Assembly (NCBI RefSeq): GCF_028309625.1 | Contig: NZ_JAQMHR010000001.1 | Span: forward strand, 496,001-560,000 | DNA: 64,000 nucleotides | Source of the DNA: Trichococcus sp. K1Tr | GTDB lineage: Bacteria > Bacillota > Bacilli > Lactobacillales > Aerococcaceae | Reading direction: 5' to 3' | In this document: piece after piece, positions 27,944-41,590 of the stretch | Layout: the number at the start of each line of letters is the position of its first letter | Numbering within the stretch: position 1 is the stretch's first letter | The notes under the pieces: generated by a model | What the model was told of the DNA's origin: nothing | What the model saw: only the letters and a program-made list of their open reading frames with translations | Database searches by the model: none | Translations under genes and position numbers: made by a program

Positions 27944-29088
27944 TGTGCAGTACCTCCAATAGTTTCTTTTTCGGACAAAGGGATGTAAGTCAGGTTAACG
28001 GCTCCCACGTATTTAGAACGCGGACGGATCAAGGTAGCTTCACGCTTTTGCTCAAATACGTGCCCTAACCACCCGGATACACGGCTCATCGAAAACAACA
28101 GCGTGAAGAGGTCATGCTCTATCCCAAAGCAGTGATAAACAGTTGCAGAGTAGAAATCCACATTCGGAATCAAGCCTTTTTCCTTCAATAGATAGTCCTC
28201 TACTTCGCAGGAAAGATCATATAAATCTTCTTTTCCGAATTCCTGGGTCAATTCCTTAGCCATGCGTTTCAAATGTTTCTTGCGGGGATCTTCCGTTTTG
28301 TAGACACGGTGACCGAATCCCATGATTTTTTCTTTATTGTCCAATTTTGCTTTCAAGTAGCCTGGAACATCTCTGGTGTCTGATTCCGCTATTTCGGAGA
28401 GCATATCGAAAACGCGCTCATTCGCTCCACCGTGCAAGGGGCCTTTCAGGGCTCCGATAGCACCTGTGATACACGAATAGACATCCGTCAGCGTAGAGGC
28501 TGCAACGCGTGCGGTGAAGGTTGATGCGTTAAGATCGTGATCGGCATGGAGTACCAAACAATGATTATACGCTCTGACCAAATCCGGATTCGCCTCTTCG
28601 CCTGTCAACATATACAGGAAATTGGCTCCGAACGAAAGGTCTTCGCGAGGCGCGATCGGATCCAAACCTTTGCGTAATCGTGCGAATGCGGCTACAATCG
28701 TCGGAATTTTTGCTTGTATCGAGATTGCTTGAATATAGACAGAACGTTCGTCCATATCTTCCGCATACGGATCGAATACGCCCAATAGTGAGACCGTCGT
28801 GCGCAATACACTCATCGGGTGCAGATTCTGGCGGCACTGTATTTTCAGGCAAGCAATGACACTTTCAGATAAGGCCATATGCGTGTGAAGATCTTGCTTC
28901 AACTGCGCAAATTCTTCCCGGCTAGGCATTCTTGAATTCCACAACAAAAAGATGATTTCCTCAAACGATGCATCTTTTTCCACTAATTCGTCGATATTAT
29001 ATCCTGAGTAGGATAATTGTCCCTCAACAATTGCGCTAAGGGAGGTTTCTGATACGACAACGTCTGCTAATCCTTTATGTACTTCCAT
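27940..29088 (-). CDS. citZ: Citrate synthase
   Basis: Condenses acetyl-CoA and oxaloacetate to citrate. The 382-residue protein is the short Gram-positive form. It has the catalytic His regions GPLHGGANE (about 225) and GFGHRVYKT (about 263), and the catalytic Asp region [11 protein letters not shown] (about 318). It lies downstream of acnA by about 50 bases and overlaps icd by 4 bases, so the three genes form one unit for the citrate-to-2-oxoglutarate branch. Confidence 0.95.
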   Translation of the reverse strand: MEVHKGLADVVVSETSLSAIVEGQLSYSGYNIDELVEKDASFEEIIFLLWNSRMPSREEFAQLKQDLHTHMALSESVIACLKIQCRQNLHPMSVLRTTVSLLGVFDPYAEDMDERSVYIQAISIQAKIPTIVAAFARLRKGLDPIAPREDLSFGANFLYMLTGEEANPDLVRAYNHCLVLHADHDLNASTFTARVAASTLTDVYSCITGAIGALKGPLHGGANERVFDMLSEIAESDTRDVPGYLKAKLDNKEKIMGFGHRVYKTEDPRKKHLKRMAKELTQEFGKEDLYDLSCEVEDYLLKEKGLIPNVDFYSATVYHCFGIEHDLFTLLFSMSRVSGWLGHVFEQKREATLIRPRSKYVGAVNLTYIPLSEKETIGGTAQ

Positions 29089-29140
29089 GATTTTTCTCTC
29101 CTCTCAAAAACCTCTCTTCAGCAAATTGGATGGCTTGCGC

Positions 29141-31852
29141 TTAATAAGCAAGCCCCATTTTTTTACGGATAACCATCGGCAGGATGCCTCCGTTACGGTA
29201 GTAAGTCATATCCACTTCAGAATCAAAACGGGCAATGGTCGTGAACTTGATTTCTTGGCCATCTGATTTGACTGCCGTCACCGGAATTTCTGCATGGATG
29301 CCGACACTATCGTTCAAATCGATCGTGATTTTTTCCGATCCGTCCAGTCCCAAACTTTCTGCATCTTGGCCTGTTTGGTATTGCAAAGGCAATACGCCCA
29401 TCATCACAAGATTCGAACGGTGGATTCTTTCATAGCTCTTGGCGATGACTGCTTCGACCCCAAGTAGTTTGACGCCTTTGGCAGCCCAATCGCGGGATGA
29501 ACCCATCCCATAATCGTCACCTGCAAAAATCACTAATCCGGTTCCGTTTTGACGGTATTTTTCTGACGCATCAAAGATACTCATCTCTTCGCCGGTAGGC
29601 CAGTAAATCGTGAAGCCGCCGTCTTTGCCGGATACCAGTTGATTGCGGATACGCATATTCGCCAACGTACCGCGCATCATCACTTCATGATTTCCGCGTC
29701 TTGCGCCGTAGGAGTTGAAATCACGGACGCCCACGCCTTTAGAAGACAAATATTGTCCAGCTGGTGTGCTGATGTCGATGCTTCCTGCAGGGGAAATGTG
29801 ATCGGTCGTAACCGAGTCACCGAATTTACCCAATACCGATAGCCCATTCAAAGATACGATTGGTTTCGGTTCAGGTGATAAATTCTCGAAGAATGGCGGA
29901 TTTGCGATGTAAGTCGATCCCTCTTCCCACTGGTACAGAGCGTCATCATTCGTTTCGATCGCATTCCATTCAGCATTGTCATCAAACACATGCAGATATT
30001 CCTCTTTGAATATCTCAGGTGTCACAAAATCACGGATCATCGCTTCGACAGCGTGCCTTTCCGGCCACAGATCTGCTAAGTAGACAGGTTGACCGTCTTT
30101 GCCGTTACCGATCGGCTCGGTTTTCAGATCGATGTTCATCGTACCTGCCAACGCATAAGCGACTACCAATGGCGGCGATGCCAAGTAGTTGGCTTTGACC
30201 AATGCGTGGATCCGTCCTTCAAAGTTACGGTTTCCGCTCAATGCGCTTGAAACCAATAAGTCGTTGTTTTTGATTGCTTCTTCCACTTCAGGCAAAAGCG
30301 GTCCTGAATTTCCGATGCAGGTCGTACAGCCGTAGCCGACAGTATTGAAGCCCAGTTCTTCCAGGTAAGGCAGTAATCCGGCATTATCCAAATAAGCAGT
30401 GACTACTTTTGATCCGGGTGCCAACGAAGTCTTGACGTATTTCGGAACGTTCAGTCCCAACTCCACAGCTCGTTTCGCCAATAATCCGGCACTCAACATT
30501 ACGTATGGATTCGATGTGTTCGTGCAGCTTGTAATGGCCGCGATCGCAATGTCTCCTGTTTTCATCTTCACTTCTTCTCCATCGAGGATCAGCGAAACTT
30601 CTTTTTCTGTTTCATCTTCGGATAATCCAAATCCGGCATTGCCTTTCGGCGCAACCAAGGATCTTTGGAAATCTTCTTTCAATTTCGATACCGGCACCAA
30701 GTCTTGCGGGCGTTTCGGTCCTGCAACATTAGCCTCGATTGTGCTCAAGTCGATTTCAACGACTGTGGTATATTCTGGTTCCGGATCTTCAACACGGTAG
30801 TAAAGATCGTTTGCCTTAACGTATTCTTCTACTATAGAAACATGTTTTTCATCTCTGCCTGTCAACGTCAAGTAGTTAAGCACTTCATCGTCAACCGGGA
30901 AGAAGCCGCAGGTCGCACCATATTCAGGCGCCATGTTGGCGATGGTCGCACGATCCGCTAATGTCATGGACGATAATCCAGGACCGAAGAATTCGACAAA
31001 TTTTCCGACTACTTTCATTTCACGCAATTTCTGGGTGACTTTCAATGCCAAGTCGGTTGCGGTAGCTGCTTCCTGCAATGAATTGATGAAGCGTACACCT
31101 ACGACTTCAGGAACAGGGAAGAAGGAAGGCTCACCAAGCATGCTGGCTTCCGCTTCGATTCCGCCTACTCCCCAGCCCAAGACGCCAAGCGCATTTGCCA
31201 TCGTCGTATGCGAATCTGTCCCCACCAAAGTGTCAGGGAAAACTAAGCTTCTGTTTTCATCGATTGCTTTTTCTGTGACGACTGATGCCAAGTATTCAAT
31301 ATTGACTTGGTGTACGATACCAGTAGCAGGCGGTACAGCGCGATAGTTGTCGAATGCTTTTTGCGCCCAGCTCAAGAATTGATATCGTTCCTGATTGCGT
31401 AAGAATTCCATCTTCATGTTCGCGATCAAGGCTTGCGGGGATCCGAAGTTATCCACTTGTACGGAGTGATCGATGACCAGATCGACAGGCACTTCCGGAT
31501 TGATGATAGCTGGATCTCCGCCTAAATCATGGACTGTTTTTCTCAAGGAAGCCAAATCAACGACTGCCGGCACTCCTGTGAAGTCCTGTAGGATAACGCG
31601 GGAAGGTTTGAAGGGTATTTCGCCCTCGTTCGTTTCAGTTGCACTCCAGTTAGATAAAGTGACAACATGTTCTTCCTTGATGCCGCTTTCTCCCACTTGA
31701 CGTAACAATGACTCAAGCAGCACTCGGATCGAGTAAGGCAGTTTAGCGATTTTTATTTTTTCATTGTTTTCTAATTTTTTTAATTTATAGTATTCATACT
31801 GATGACCATTTAAACTAAAAGAAGCTATGGCATTTTGATTAAAATCTGACAT
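29141..31852 (-). CDS. acnA: Aconitate hydratase
   Basis: [4Fe-4S] enzyme that isomerises citrate to isocitrate. The 903-residue protein is of the AcnA/IRP type. [33 protein letters not shown] and the cluster cysteines in ITSCTNTS and [11 protein letters not shown] are all present, as is the C-terminal domain with [21 protein letters not shown] 31852 is chosen, because the longer frame would extend into the promoter; GGGGG lies about 8 bases upstream. Confidence 0.96.
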   Translation of the reverse strand: MSDFNQNAIASFSLNGHQYEYYKLKKLENNEKIKIAKLPYSIRVLLESLLRQVGESGIKEEHVVTLSNWSATETNEGEIPFKPSRVILQDFTGVPAVVDLASLRKTVHDLGGDPAIINPEVPVDLVIDHSVQVDNFGSPQALIANMKMEFLRNQERYQFLSWAQKAFDNYRAVPPATGIVHQVNIEYLASVVTEKAIDENRSLVFPDTLVGTDSHTTMANALGVLGWGVGGIEAEASMLGEPSFFPVPEVVGVRFINSLQEAATATDLALKVTQKLREMKVVGKFVEFFGPGLSSMTLADRATIANMAPEYGATCGFFPVDDEVLNYLTLTGRDEKHVSIVEEYVKANDLYYRVEDPEPEYTTVVEIDLSTIEANVAGPKRPQDLVPVSKLKEDFQRSLVAPKGNAGFGLSEDETEKEVSLILDGEEVKMKTGDIAIAAITSCTNTSNPYVMLSAGLLAKRAVELGLNVPKYVKTSLAPGSKVVTAYLDNAGLLPYLEELGFNTVGYGCTTCIGNSGPLLPEVEEAIKNNDLLVSSALSGNRNFEGRIHALVKANYLASPPLVVAYALAGTMNIDLKTEPIGNGKDGQPVYLADLWPERHAVEAMIRDFVTPEIFKEEYLHVFDDNAEWNAIETNDDALYQWEEGSTYIANPPFFENLSPEPKPIVSLNGLSVLGKFGDSVTTDHISPAGSIDISTPAGQYLSSKGVGVRDFNSYGARRGNHEVMMRGTLANMRIRNQLVSGKDGGFTIYWPTGEEMSIFDASEKYRQNGTGLVIFAGDDYGMGSSRDWAAKGVKLLGVEAVIAKSYERIHRSNLVMMGVLPLQYQTGQDAESLGLDGSEKITIDLNDSVGIHAEIPVTAVKSDGQEIKFTTIARFDSEVDMTYYRNGGILPMVIRKKMGLAY

Positions 31853-31904
31853 TGTATAACCCCCATTTATCATCTGATTCACATTCAACTCACTTAATAC
31901 GAAA

Positions 31905-31933
31905 ATTATAACCATAATTTAATCAAATGTAAA
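31905..31933 (-). promoter_or_regulatory. Promoter of acnA-citZ-icd
   Basis: Minus strand -35 TTTACA (31928-31933), 17-base spacer, -10 TATAAT (31905-31910). Confidence 0.8.
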
Positions 31934-32253
31934 TGTTTTAAATAAAAAAAATACCGCAAGGACGCGAAAATGATCGGGAAAACCTTACATGAGTTTGTCA
32001 GGTTTTTCATTAGAAAAAATGAGAAGGATGCTTCCGATCGTTCCTAAAATGAGATACTCCCTCATGAACCACCATTAAAAAGGCTCTTACATACTCATTT
32101 ATTTATCATTTTTTGAATTTTTTTCACATTTTCTATTTTTAATCCAATTCTCTTTCTGAGAAAGGTAATTCCTTTTTTCAACATAAGTAAATAAAATCGT
32201 TTAAATCATACCTTTTCATGTCATGAATTCTGACATCTTTCGTTAACCAAAAA
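31934..32253. other. AT-rich intergenic region
   Basis: About 320 bases upstream of acnA with no gene. It is T-rich on the plus strand, with scattered short inverted repeats (for example around CATGTCATG near 32217). No known operator is recognised. Confidence 0.4.
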
Positions 32254-32293
32254 AAAGTGAACAAAATACATCATTCTGTATCTTGTCCACTTT
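32254..32293 (-). terminator. Terminator of yktA-suhB
   Basis: Arms 32254-32269 and 32278-32293 (AAAGTG.ACAA.ATAC with GTAT.TTGT.CACTTT), T8 on the minus strand. Confidence 0.8.
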
Positions 32294-32320
32294 ATTTTAA
32301 TCTTAATGAGGTTCCAACAC

Positions 32321-33094
32321 TCATTGCCATTCGTTCCGGATTTCTTGGAAAGCACATCTGTTGGCGATAATCACCGCATTGTTCTGCAGCAGATTTATTT
32401 TTTCTCCCGTAACTTGTCTATAGACCAAGCCCACCTCTTCAGCGATGACCAACCCGGCAGCGATGTCCCATGGGGCCAAGGAAGGAGCGATATAAGCTAC
32501 CAATTTGCCGGAAGCAACCCAAGCCGTTTCCAGCCCGGCGGAGCCGTTAACGCGCAAGCCACTGCTGTTTTTTGCGATTCTGCGCGCTTCATCCGCATCC
32601 GAGACCACCAATCGGTTACTGATTGCGACCAATCCCTCAGATAGAGGCAGCTCCTCTACCATAGGCAGCCTCCGATCATTGCAATACGCCCCATTATCCC
32701 GGATAGCAAAATAGAGCTCGTCCCGGACGACATCATAAATATAGCCCAAATGACCGACACCATCCTCATAGATACCGATCATGATGGCAAAATTTGCTCT
32801 CTGCTTGATGAAATTGAGGGTGCCATCAATCGGATCGATGATCCAGACAATTCCATCCAGATCCTGTATATCATGCCCTACGCTTTCTTCTCCCAAAATA
32901 CGCTCATCTGGAAAGTGTGCAGTGATTTTTTCATACAGGAACACCTCAATTTCCCGATCCATGTTAGTAACCAGATCCGTTCGCGATGTTTTTTCTTTAA
33001 TTTCAAGCTCCTTATTGAACGATTCCCGCAGCAAGTCTGCAGCTTCATGCAACCAAGACTTGATCAGGCTATGTCTTCTATCGATCTGATCCAT
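32321..33094 (-). CDS. suhB: Inositol monophosphatase family protein
   Basis: 257-residue Mg2+-dependent phosphatase. The metal site is WIIDPIDGTLNF (about residues 83-94), with the upstream ILGEES Glu and downstream APWDIAAGLVIAEE. Substrate is not determined; this family acts on inositol phosphate, sugar phosphates or 3'-phosphoadenosine compounds. It follows yktA by about 50 bases, as in the B. subtilis yktA-yktC neighbourhood. RBS AAGGGGG precedes ATG 33094. Confidence 0.85.
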   Translation of the reverse strand: MDQIDRRHSLIKSWLHEAADLLRESFNKELEIKEKTSRTDLVTNMDREIEVFLYEKITAHFPDERILGEESVGHDIQDLDGIVWIIDPIDGTLNFIKQRANFAIMIGIYEDGVGHLGYIYDVVRDELYFAIRDNGAYCNDRRLPMVEELPLSEGLVAISNRLVVSDADEARRIAKNSSGLRVNGSAGLETAWVASGKLVAYIAPSLAPWDIAAGLVIAEEVGLVYRQVTGEKINLLQNNAVIIANRCAFQEIRNEWQ

Positions 33095-33142
33095 CCGGCG
33101 CCCCCTTTCTGCCGCTCCTCTATCTGCGACTTATCCAGTCAT

Positions 33143-33421
33143 TCAACGCTCCCCTAGGAAGATCTTGTTCTTTTCGCTTTTCTTTATTTCCTGCAGCACT
33201 TTGTACAAAGAATAACCCGATTCTTTCTCGAACTGATTGCCGTATTTCTTTTCCTGACCGACTGAAGGCAGCACCGTCTTAAATTCACGGTAAGCCTGCA
33301 TAAAGTCTTCTTTGCTGATTCCACTTTCATAAGCACGCTCGACAGCATTCCATAAAGAGATAACTTTAACGATTTCCTCTTTGGTCCATTCTACTTCGAA
33401 CGGATAGTCATAATGTTGCAT
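33143..33421 (-). CDS. UPF0223 family protein (YktA-like)
   Basis: 92-residue soluble helical protein of unknown function. YDYPFEVEWTKEEIVKVI at the N-terminus and SGYSLYKVLQEIKK at the C-terminus match UPF0223. RBS GGAGGGAATAAG precedes ATG 33421. Cotranscribed with suhB. Confidence 0.85.
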   Translation of the reverse strand: MQHYDYPFEVEWTKEEIVKVISLWNAVERAYESGISKEDFMQAYREFKTVLPSVGQEKKYGNQFEKESGYSLYKVLQEIKKSEKNKIFLGER

Positions 33422-33478
33422 CTTATTCCCTCCATCTGATTCCTGTTTCTACTATATTATACATGACAAAAAAAATAA

Positions 33479-33502
33479 AGAGAATCCGGACCCGGATTCT
33501 CT
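33479..33502 (-). terminator. Terminator of pdh operon
   Basis: AGAGAATCCGG/CCGGATTCTCT with a minimal loop, followed by TTTATTTTTTTTG on the minus strand. Confidence 0.9.
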
Positions 33503-33523
33503 CGACCTGTTACTATTTTGGAA

Positions 33524-34930
33524 TTAGATGTGGATCGGCATGCCCAAAGCCAATTCGGCAGCGTCCATGATTGTTTCGGATAATGATGGATGACCGTGGA
33601 TCGTCAACGCGATATCTTCTGCGTTCATTCCAGCCTCAATCGCCAATCCAAGCTCAGCGATGACTTCGCTGGCGTTCACACCGGCAACTTGCGCGCCGAC
33701 AAGAACGTTATCTTCTTTTGTCGTAACCAAACGGACAAAACCTTCTGTCTGGTTCAATGATAATGCGCGTCCGTTCCCTGACAACGGGAATTTGGATGCT
33801 TTTACATCCAGACCTTTGTCTTTTGCTTCGGCAGCAGTGAAGCCGATGGTAGCTAATTCAGGATCCGTAAAGGCAACCCCTGGCATAGCGCGGTAATCAA
33901 CTGCAGAAGGATGTCCTGCAATAGCTTCAGCAGCAATTTTAGCTTCATAGCTGGCTTTATGAGCCAAGGCAGCGCCAGGAACGATATCGCCGATCGCAAA
34001 AATGTGTTTTACATTTGTGCGGCCTTGATTATCGACCTTAACCAAACCACGGTCAGTCATTTCAACTCCGACTACTTCAAGACCCAAGTCATCCGTATTT
34101 GGACGGCGACCGACAGTAACCATTACGTAGTCAGCTTCGATGACTTCTTCTTTACCGTTTGCTTCATATTTGATGGTTACGCTGTCTCCGTTGTCGATGG
34201 CTTCTTTAGCCATTGCTTTCGTGACGACTGTAACACCTTTTTCTTGGAATGATTTTTCAACGAATTTAACCATATCTTTTTCGAATGTCGGTAAAATTTG
34301 TGGAGATCCTTCAAGAATAGTCACTTCAGAGCCTAGGTTAGCGTATGCTCCGCCCAGTTCAGTACCGATGACACCGCCGCCGACGATGACTAATTTCTTA
34401 GGAACTTCAGTTAAATTCAATCCGCCAGTGGAATCGATGACGCGTCCGCCAAATTTGAAACCTTTGATTTCGATCGGACGGCTACCAGTAGCGATGATCG
34501 CATTTTTGAAAGTATACGTTTGTGCTGCATCTTCAGTGAAGACACGCAATGTTTCTCCGTCATTGAAGAATGCATTCCCACGGATGATTTCAACTTTGTT
34601 TTTCTTCAACAAGTACTCAACACCAGACGTCAATGTTTTAACTACTTTGTTGTCTTTCCATTCTTGTGTTTTCGAGAAGTCCAGTTTCACATTTTCAGTT
34701 GTGATACCGAAAACCGAGGAATCCAAAGCTTCTTGATAATGATGTCCAGCAGAAATCAATGCTTTTGAAGGGATACAACCGACGTTCAAACAAACGCCCC
34801 CGATCCATTCTCTTTCGATGATTGCTACTTTTTGTCCTAATTGTGCAGCGCGGATGGCAGCTACATAGCCACCAGGTCCCGCTCCAACAACAACTGTATC
34901 TAATTCAACTGCGAAATCGCCTACTACCAT
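33524..34930 (-). CDS. pdhD: Dihydrolipoyl dehydrogenase (E3)
   Basis: Flavoprotein that reoxidises the lipoyl arms of pyruvate dehydrogenase and passes electrons to NAD. The 468-residue protein has the FAD fold [19 protein letters not shown], the redox disulfide [15 protein letters not shown] (about residues 43-57), the NAD fold [13 protein letters not shown], and the C-terminal [10 protein letters not shown] active-site His-Glu. It follows pdhC by 9 bases, completing pdhA-B-C-D. Confidence 0.96.
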   Translation of the reverse strand: MVVGDFAVELDTVVVGAGPGGYVAAIRAAQLGQKVAIIEREWIGGVCLNVGCIPSKALISAGHHYQEALDSSVFGITTENVKLDFSKTQEWKDNKVVKTLTSGVEYLLKKNKVEIIRGNAFFNDGETLRVFTEDAAQTYTFKNAIIATGSRPIEIKGFKFGGRVIDSTGGLNLTEVPKKLVIVGGGVIGTELGGAYANLGSEVTILEGSPQILPTFEKDMVKFVEKSFQEKGVTVVTKAMAKEAIDNGDSVTIKYEANGKEEVIEADYVMVTVGRRPNTDDLGLEVVGVEMTDRGLVKVDNQGRTNVKHIFAIGDIVPGAALAHKASYEAKIAAEAIAGHPSAVDYRAMPGVAFTDPELATIGFTAAEAKDKGLDVKASKFPLSGNGRALSLNQTEGFVRLVTTKEDNVLVGAQVAGVNASEVIAELGLAIEAGMNAEDIALTIHGHPSLSETIMDAAELALGMPIHI

Positions 34931-34939
34931 TGTCTATTC

Positions 34940-36598
34940 TCACCCTTCCATCAATAATAATTCTGGATCAGCCAATAATCTCTTAATGTTGTTCATTGCT
35001 TTTTGAGCAGTTGCGCCGTCAACGATACGGTGGTCGAAACTCAATGAAAGTTTCATAACGCGACCGACTGCCAATTCGCCTTCTGCATTGACGATAGCTT
35101 GTTGCGCGATCGTCCCAACACCGAGGATGGCCACTTCAGGGTAGTTGATGACTGGCGTGAAGAATCCGCCGCCAACAGAACCGATATTGCTGATAGTTAC
35201 AGAACCGTTTCTCATATCCGCAGCTGCCAGTTTGCCGTCTTGGGCTTGAGCTGCCATGTTGTTGATTTCATCGGCAATTTTGAACATGCCTTTTGTATTT
35301 GCATCTTTAACGTTCGGTACGTATAGACCGTTGTCTGTATCTGTAGCGATACCGATGTTGATGTAGTTCTTCAATACGATTTCTTGAGCAGCGTCGTCGA
35401 TTGAAGCGTTCAGGATAGGGAAGTCGCGTACAGTCGCTGCCAAAGCCTTAACGACATAAGGCAAGAAAGTAAGTTTTGTTCCTTGTGCTGCAGCAACATC
35501 TTTGAATTTCTTGCGGTGATCCCATAATTTGGACACTTCAACTTCATCAAACAAAGTTACGTGAGGAGCCGTATGCTTGCTGTTGACCATTGCTTTCGCA
35601 ATCGCTTTTCTCATCGGAGACATTTTTTGACGTGTTTCCGCTTCGCCCATGGTGGATGTGAATGGTTGAGCTGGCGCTGCAACTTGTGTTGCTTGGTCAG
35701 CTGCCGCTACTGGAGCCGCTTGGACTGCCGCTTGTGCCGAAGCTTGAGCTTGCACTGCTGGAGTCACAGCTTTTGCTGCCACTGGAGCTACTCCGCTGAA
35801 GTTATCGATATCTTCTTTCAGTACACGACCGCCTTTTCCTGTCGGTGCAACTGCAGTGATGTCGATGCCTTTTTCGCGTGCGTATTGACGCACGGATGGC
35901 ATAGCCAAAACTTGCTTGTTAGGATCTGCTGCTGCAACCACGCCTGATGATGCTGGTGAAGTTGAAGCTGCTGCAGTTGAAGCTGCTGCTTTTGGTGCTG
36001 CTGCTTTTGGTGCTGCTGCAGCCGGGCCATTTTGGCCTGGTGCATCGATTTCCACCAATACATCTCCGATGACTGCAACTGTGCCTACTGGCGCTACGAT
36101 GCGGACTACTCTACCTGTAACAGGAGATGGAATCTCTTCAACAGATTTGTCGTTCTGCACTTCAACCAATGTATCATCTTCATTGATCATATCGCCTTCT
36201 TTGATGGGCCAAGAAACGATTTCACCTTCCATGATACCCTCGCCTAGAGCAGGCAGTTTGAATTGGAACAGTCCTCCTGTTGAAGCTGCAGGTGCTGCTG
36301 GAGTTGATGCCGCTGAAGCTGTTGCTGGTGCAGGAGCTTCAGAACCTTCATCTTCATGACCTGGAGCGTCGATTTCCACCAATACATCTCCGATGACTGC
36401 AACCGTACCTACTGGCGCAACGATCTTCAAGACTTTCCCGGTTACTGGGGATGGGATTTCTTCGACTGATTTATCATTTTGTACTTCTAATAATGTGTCA
36501 TCTTCATTGATGGTGTCGCCTTCTTTGATTGACCAAGAAACGATTTCACCTTCCATGATACCTTCGCCTAAAGCAGGCAACTTGAATTTAAAAGACAT
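34940..36598 (-). CDS. pdhC: Dihydrolipoamide acetyltransferase (E2) with two lipoyl domains
   Basis: Core of pyruvate dehydrogenase. The 552-residue protein has two nearly identical lipoyl domains (residues about 1-80 and 109-188), with lipoylated lysines K43 and K151 in [10 protein letters not shown]. Ala/Pro-rich linkers join them to an E1/E3-binding domain ([18 protein letters not shown], about 235-252) and the catalytic domain ending in [10 protein letters not shown]. The lipoyl duplication is visible in the DNA as a repeat with a 324-base period. A strong hairpin lies in the gap before this gene. Confidence 0.96.
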   Translation of the reverse strand: MSFKFKLPALGEGIMEGEIVSWSIKEGDTINEDDTLLEVQNDKSVEEIPSPVTGKVLKIVAPVGTVAVIGDVLVEIDAPGHEDEGSEAPAPATASAASTPAAPAASTGGLFQFKLPALGEGIMEGEIVSWPIKEGDMINEDDTLVEVQNDKSVEEIPSPVTGRVVRIVAPVGTVAVIGDVLVEIDAPGQNGPAAAAPKAAAPKAAASTAAASTSPASSGVVAAADPNKQVLAMPSVRQYAREKGIDITAVAPTGKGGRVLKEDIDNFSGVAPVAAKAVTPAVQAQASAQAAVQAAPVAAADQATQVAAPAQPFTSTMGEAETRQKMSPMRKAIAKAMVNSKHTAPHVTLFDEVEVSKLWDHRKKFKDVAAAQGTKLTFLPYVVKALAATVRDFPILNASIDDAAQEIVLKNYINIGIATDTDNGLYVPNVKDANTKGMFKIADEINNMAAQAQDGKLAAADMRNGSVTISNIGSVGGGFFTPVINYPEVAILGVGTIAQQAIVNAEGELAVGRVMKLSLSFDHRIVDGATAQKAMNNIKRLLADPELLLMEG

Positions 36599-36650
36599 TT
36601 TCTTAACTTCCCTTCATTTGTCTATTTTTGGATTTCCGACGCACAAAAGC

Positions 36651-36691
36651 GAACAAATACAATTCTCTGGGATATGGAATTGTATTTGTTC
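36651..36691 (-). other. Perfect 15-base hairpin between pdhB and pdhC
   Basis: GAACAAATACAATTC/GAATTGTATTTGTTC with an 11-base loop, in the 106-base gap inside the pdh operon. On the minus strand only GCTTTTG follows, so it may be a leaky terminator or an RNA-processing/stability element. Confidence 0.7.
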
Positions 36692-36704
36692 AAGCTTTCA
36701 GCTC

Positions 36705-37682
36705 TTAGAAATGATAAGTTTCTCTTACTTTATTCTCGATATCAGTAGCATTCGGTAACCAAATGTTTTCTGCTTGACCGAACGGGAAGACAGTATCCGG
36801 AGCAGCAACACGTCCGATAGGAGCTTCTAACGATAACACTGCACGTTCAGAAATTTCGGACATGACCATTGCGCCCACACCAGCTTGACGCTGTGCTTCT
36901 TGGACTACTACGACACGGCCTGTTTTTTGCACAGAGGCAATGATCGTTTCGACATCAAGTGGAGCAACAGTGCGTAAATCGATTACTTCAACCGAAATGC
37001 CTTCTTTTTCAAGTGTTTCTGCAGCTTTGATAGCTTCGCGGACCATTGCGCCGTAAGTGATGACAGACACGTCAGTTCCTTCTTTTGTGATGGCAGCTTT
37101 GCCGATAGGAACAGTGTACGCTTCTTCAGGAACTTCATCACGGAATGAACGGTACAATTTCATATGCTCCAAGAAGACAACGGGATCGTTATCGCGGATA
37201 GCTGAAATCAACAAACCTTTTGCATCGTATGGGTTCGAAGGGATAACCACTTTCAAACCTGGTGATTGAGCCATCAAGCCTTCCAAGTTATCCGAGTGCA
37301 ATTCAGGTGTATGCACACCGCCACCGAAAGGAGAGCGGAAAACGATAGGCAGATTACGCGTGCCTGCCATGCGGTAACGTGTACGTGCAGCTTGCGCTAC
37401 AACTGTATCCATTACTTCAAATACAAAACCGAAGAATTGGATTTCCGCAACGGGGCGGAAACCTTCCAAAGCCAAACCGAATGCCAAACCACCTATACCG
37501 GATTCAGCTAAAGGAGTATCAAACACGCGGTCTTCGCCGAATTTCTCTTGAAGTCCTTGTGTCGCACGGAATACACCGCCGTTTTTACCAACGTCTTCTC
37601 CGAAGATCAAAACGTTTGGATCGTTTGCAAGTTCAATTGCAAGCGCATCAGTGATGGCTTGGATCATAGTTAATTGTGCCAT
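36705..37682 (-). CDS. pdhB: Pyruvate dehydrogenase E1 beta
   Basis: 325-residue beta subunit of the thiamine-diphosphate E1 heterotetramer. [17 protein letters not shown] near residue 25, [15 protein letters not shown] near 120, and the transketolase C-domain with [11 protein letters not shown] are typical. It starts 2 bases after the pdhA stop. Confidence 0.96.
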   Translation of the reverse strand: MAQLTMIQAITDALAIELANDPNVLIFGEDVGKNGGVFRATQGLQEKFGEDRVFDTPLAESGIGGLAFGLALEGFRPVAEIQFFGFVFEVMDTVVAQAARTRYRMAGTRNLPIVFRSPFGGGVHTPELHSDNLEGLMAQSPGLKVVIPSNPYDAKGLLISAIRDNDPVVFLEHMKLYRSFRDEVPEEAYTVPIGKAAITKEGTDVSVITYGAMVREAIKAAETLEKEGISVEVIDLRTVAPLDVETIIASVQKTGRVVVVQEAQRQAGVGAMVMSEISERAVLSLEAPIGRVAAPDTVFPFGQAENIWLPNATDIENKVRETYHF

Positions 37683-37684
37683 GA

Positions 37685-38845
<1,161 letters not shown>

Positions 38846-38893
38846 TTATACAGATGATTTCAACTGTATCAATTCACAGTTGTTACATGAATA

Positions 38894-38922
38894 ATTTACC
38901 ACGCATCCGAGATATATGCAAG
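38894..38922 (-). promoter_or_regulatory. Promoter of pdh operon
   Basis: Minus strand -35 TTGCAT (38917-38922), 17-base spacer, -10 TAAATT (38894-38899). Confidence 0.7.
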
Positions 38923-38973
38923 GCAAAAGGAAAGTTTTCGATTTTTGTGCACAGAATATCGAGTACTGCTTAT

Positions 38974-38989
38974 TTGTAAGCGTTTAACA
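38974..38989 (+). promoter_or_regulatory. cre-like site upstream of pdh promoter
   Basis: TTGTAAGCGTTTAACA holds the cre core TTGTAAGCGTTT but its right end is shifted by one base from the consensus. It lies about 50 bases upstream of the pdhA -35 box. Confidence 0.35.
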
Positions 38990-39347
38990 TCTGCGTTTTG
39001 TTCATTATTTAACGAGCGTTAATTTTGCCTCTCTGTTTTTTTATTGATTCATTATTATTACGTATATTTACAGATTGTCGCAATCAGACACAAGGAATCT
39101 GTATCAAAGATACAAGAAAACTGTTTCCATTAAAATTATGAATCATTGATGGAATAGGCTTCCATAAGTATAACAGCCATTTTATTATAGCTACCCCTTT
39201 TTGGATAACCATTTTCAGCAGTTTTTCATAACCAGTTTGCTATTTTTTTGCGGTTTATGGCCCGCCATTCCATTCATTCACGAAATCACAATCTCGCCAC
39301 TATGAAAATAGGATTAAAACGCCTGTGCATTCCCCTCAAAAACAAAG
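38990..39347. other. Intergenic region pdhA-gdhA
   Basis: About 360 AT-rich bases without a gene. A short palindrome TTAACG-AG-CGTTAA is seen at 39009-39022; nothing else is recognised. Confidence 0.4.
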
Positions 39348-39383
39348 AAAAAAGGTTATTTCAATTAAGAAATAACCTTTTTT
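39348..39383 (-). terminator. Terminator of gdhA
   Basis: AAAAAAGGTTATTTC/GAAATAACCTTTTTT, 15 paired bases, with a T-run on the minus strand. Confidence 0.9.
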
Positions 39384-39408
39384 CTAAAAATTTATGCTGA
39401 AACTTATT

Positions 39409-40794
<1,386 letters not shown>

Positions 40795-40828
40795 TCACAC
40801 CGTCGTGTAATCATTTTTTCATTTTCTT

Positions 40829-40857
40829 ATTTTACACAAACCTCTTCTTTATTACAA
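40829..40857 (-). promoter_or_regulatory. Promoter of gdhA
   Basis: Minus strand -35 TTGTAA (40852-40857), 17-base spacer, -10 TAAAAT (40829-40834). Confidence 0.75.
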
Positions 40858-40974
40858 GGAAAAGATGAGTCTAGCTTTTTTTTTTCGAAACGTGTACTAT
40901 GTAACGAGAAGTGTTTTGTAGTTTGCTAGCCCAATCATTTCAATATAAAAACCAGCAAAAGGAGGAATGCATGC

Positions 40975-41535
40975 ATGATCACTATGGATAACATCATCCG
41001 GGAAGGTCATCCTACATTGCGGAGGTCGGCTGACTTGGTCACTTTCCCTTTATCCGCGGAGGATCGGAAAATCGCCGCAGAAATGATGGAGTTCCTTTCG
41101 AACAGTCAGGACGAAGAAATCGCCGAGCAACTCAATTTGCGCGCAGGTGTCGGTTTGGCAGCTCCGCAAATCGACGTATCCAAGCGCATCGTTGCGCTAC
41201 TGATACCAGGGGAGTATGAAGATGATCCTCCGGAATTGGCTAAAGTGATGTTCAACCCTAAAATCGTCAGCCATTCCATCGAAAGCGCCTGCCTTAAAGG
41301 TGGCGAAGGTTGCCTTTCAGTGGACCGCGAAGTACCGGGGTTTGTCGTCAGGCACAGCCGCATTACGGTAGCTTACCAGGATGCCGAAGGAGTGACACAC
41401 AAAGCCCGCTACAAAGGCTATACAGCCATTGTGGTCCAGCACGAAATCGACCACCTCAACGGAGTCATGTTCTACGACCACATCAATGAACAAGCACCCT
41501 TTGCAGTTGCCGACGACGTCATCATCATCGAATAG
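40975..41535 (+). CDS. def: Peptide deformylase
   Basis: Removes the N-formyl group from nascent proteins. The 186-residue protein is the Gram-positive (type 2) form with its typical insertion. Motif 1 is GVGLAAPQI (about residues 59-67), motif 2 EGCLSV with the metal Cys, and motif 3 QHEIDHLNG with the two metal His and the catalytic Glu. AAAGGAGG lies 9 bases before ATG 40975. Transcribed alone, divergent from gdhA. Confidence 0.96.
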   Translation: MITMDNIIREGHPTLRRSADLVTFPLSAEDRKIAAEMMEFLSNSQDEEIAEQLNLRAGVGLAAPQIDVSKRIVALLIPGEYEDDPPELAKVMFNPKIVSHSIESACLKGGEGCLSVDREVPGFVVRHSRITVAYQDAEGVTHKARYKGYTAIVVQHEIDHLNGVMFYDHINEQAPFAVADDVIIIE

Positions 41536-41543
41536 GAAATGAA

Positions 41544-41586
41544 AAAGAAGAACGGAACTGCAGCTGCTGCAGAACCGTTCTTCTTT
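41544..41586. terminator. Bidirectional terminator def/ABC transporter
   Basis: AAAGAAGAACGG/CCGTTCTTCTTT, 12 paired bases with an inner CTGCAG stem; T-run downstream on the plus strand and TTTCATTTCC on the minus strand. Confidence 0.85.
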
Positions 41587-41590
41587 GTTT

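Noticed and set aside
31890-31910. CodY-like box (AATTTTC) at the acnA promoter
   Set aside because: Only the left half of the 15-base consensus is matched; the right half fails.
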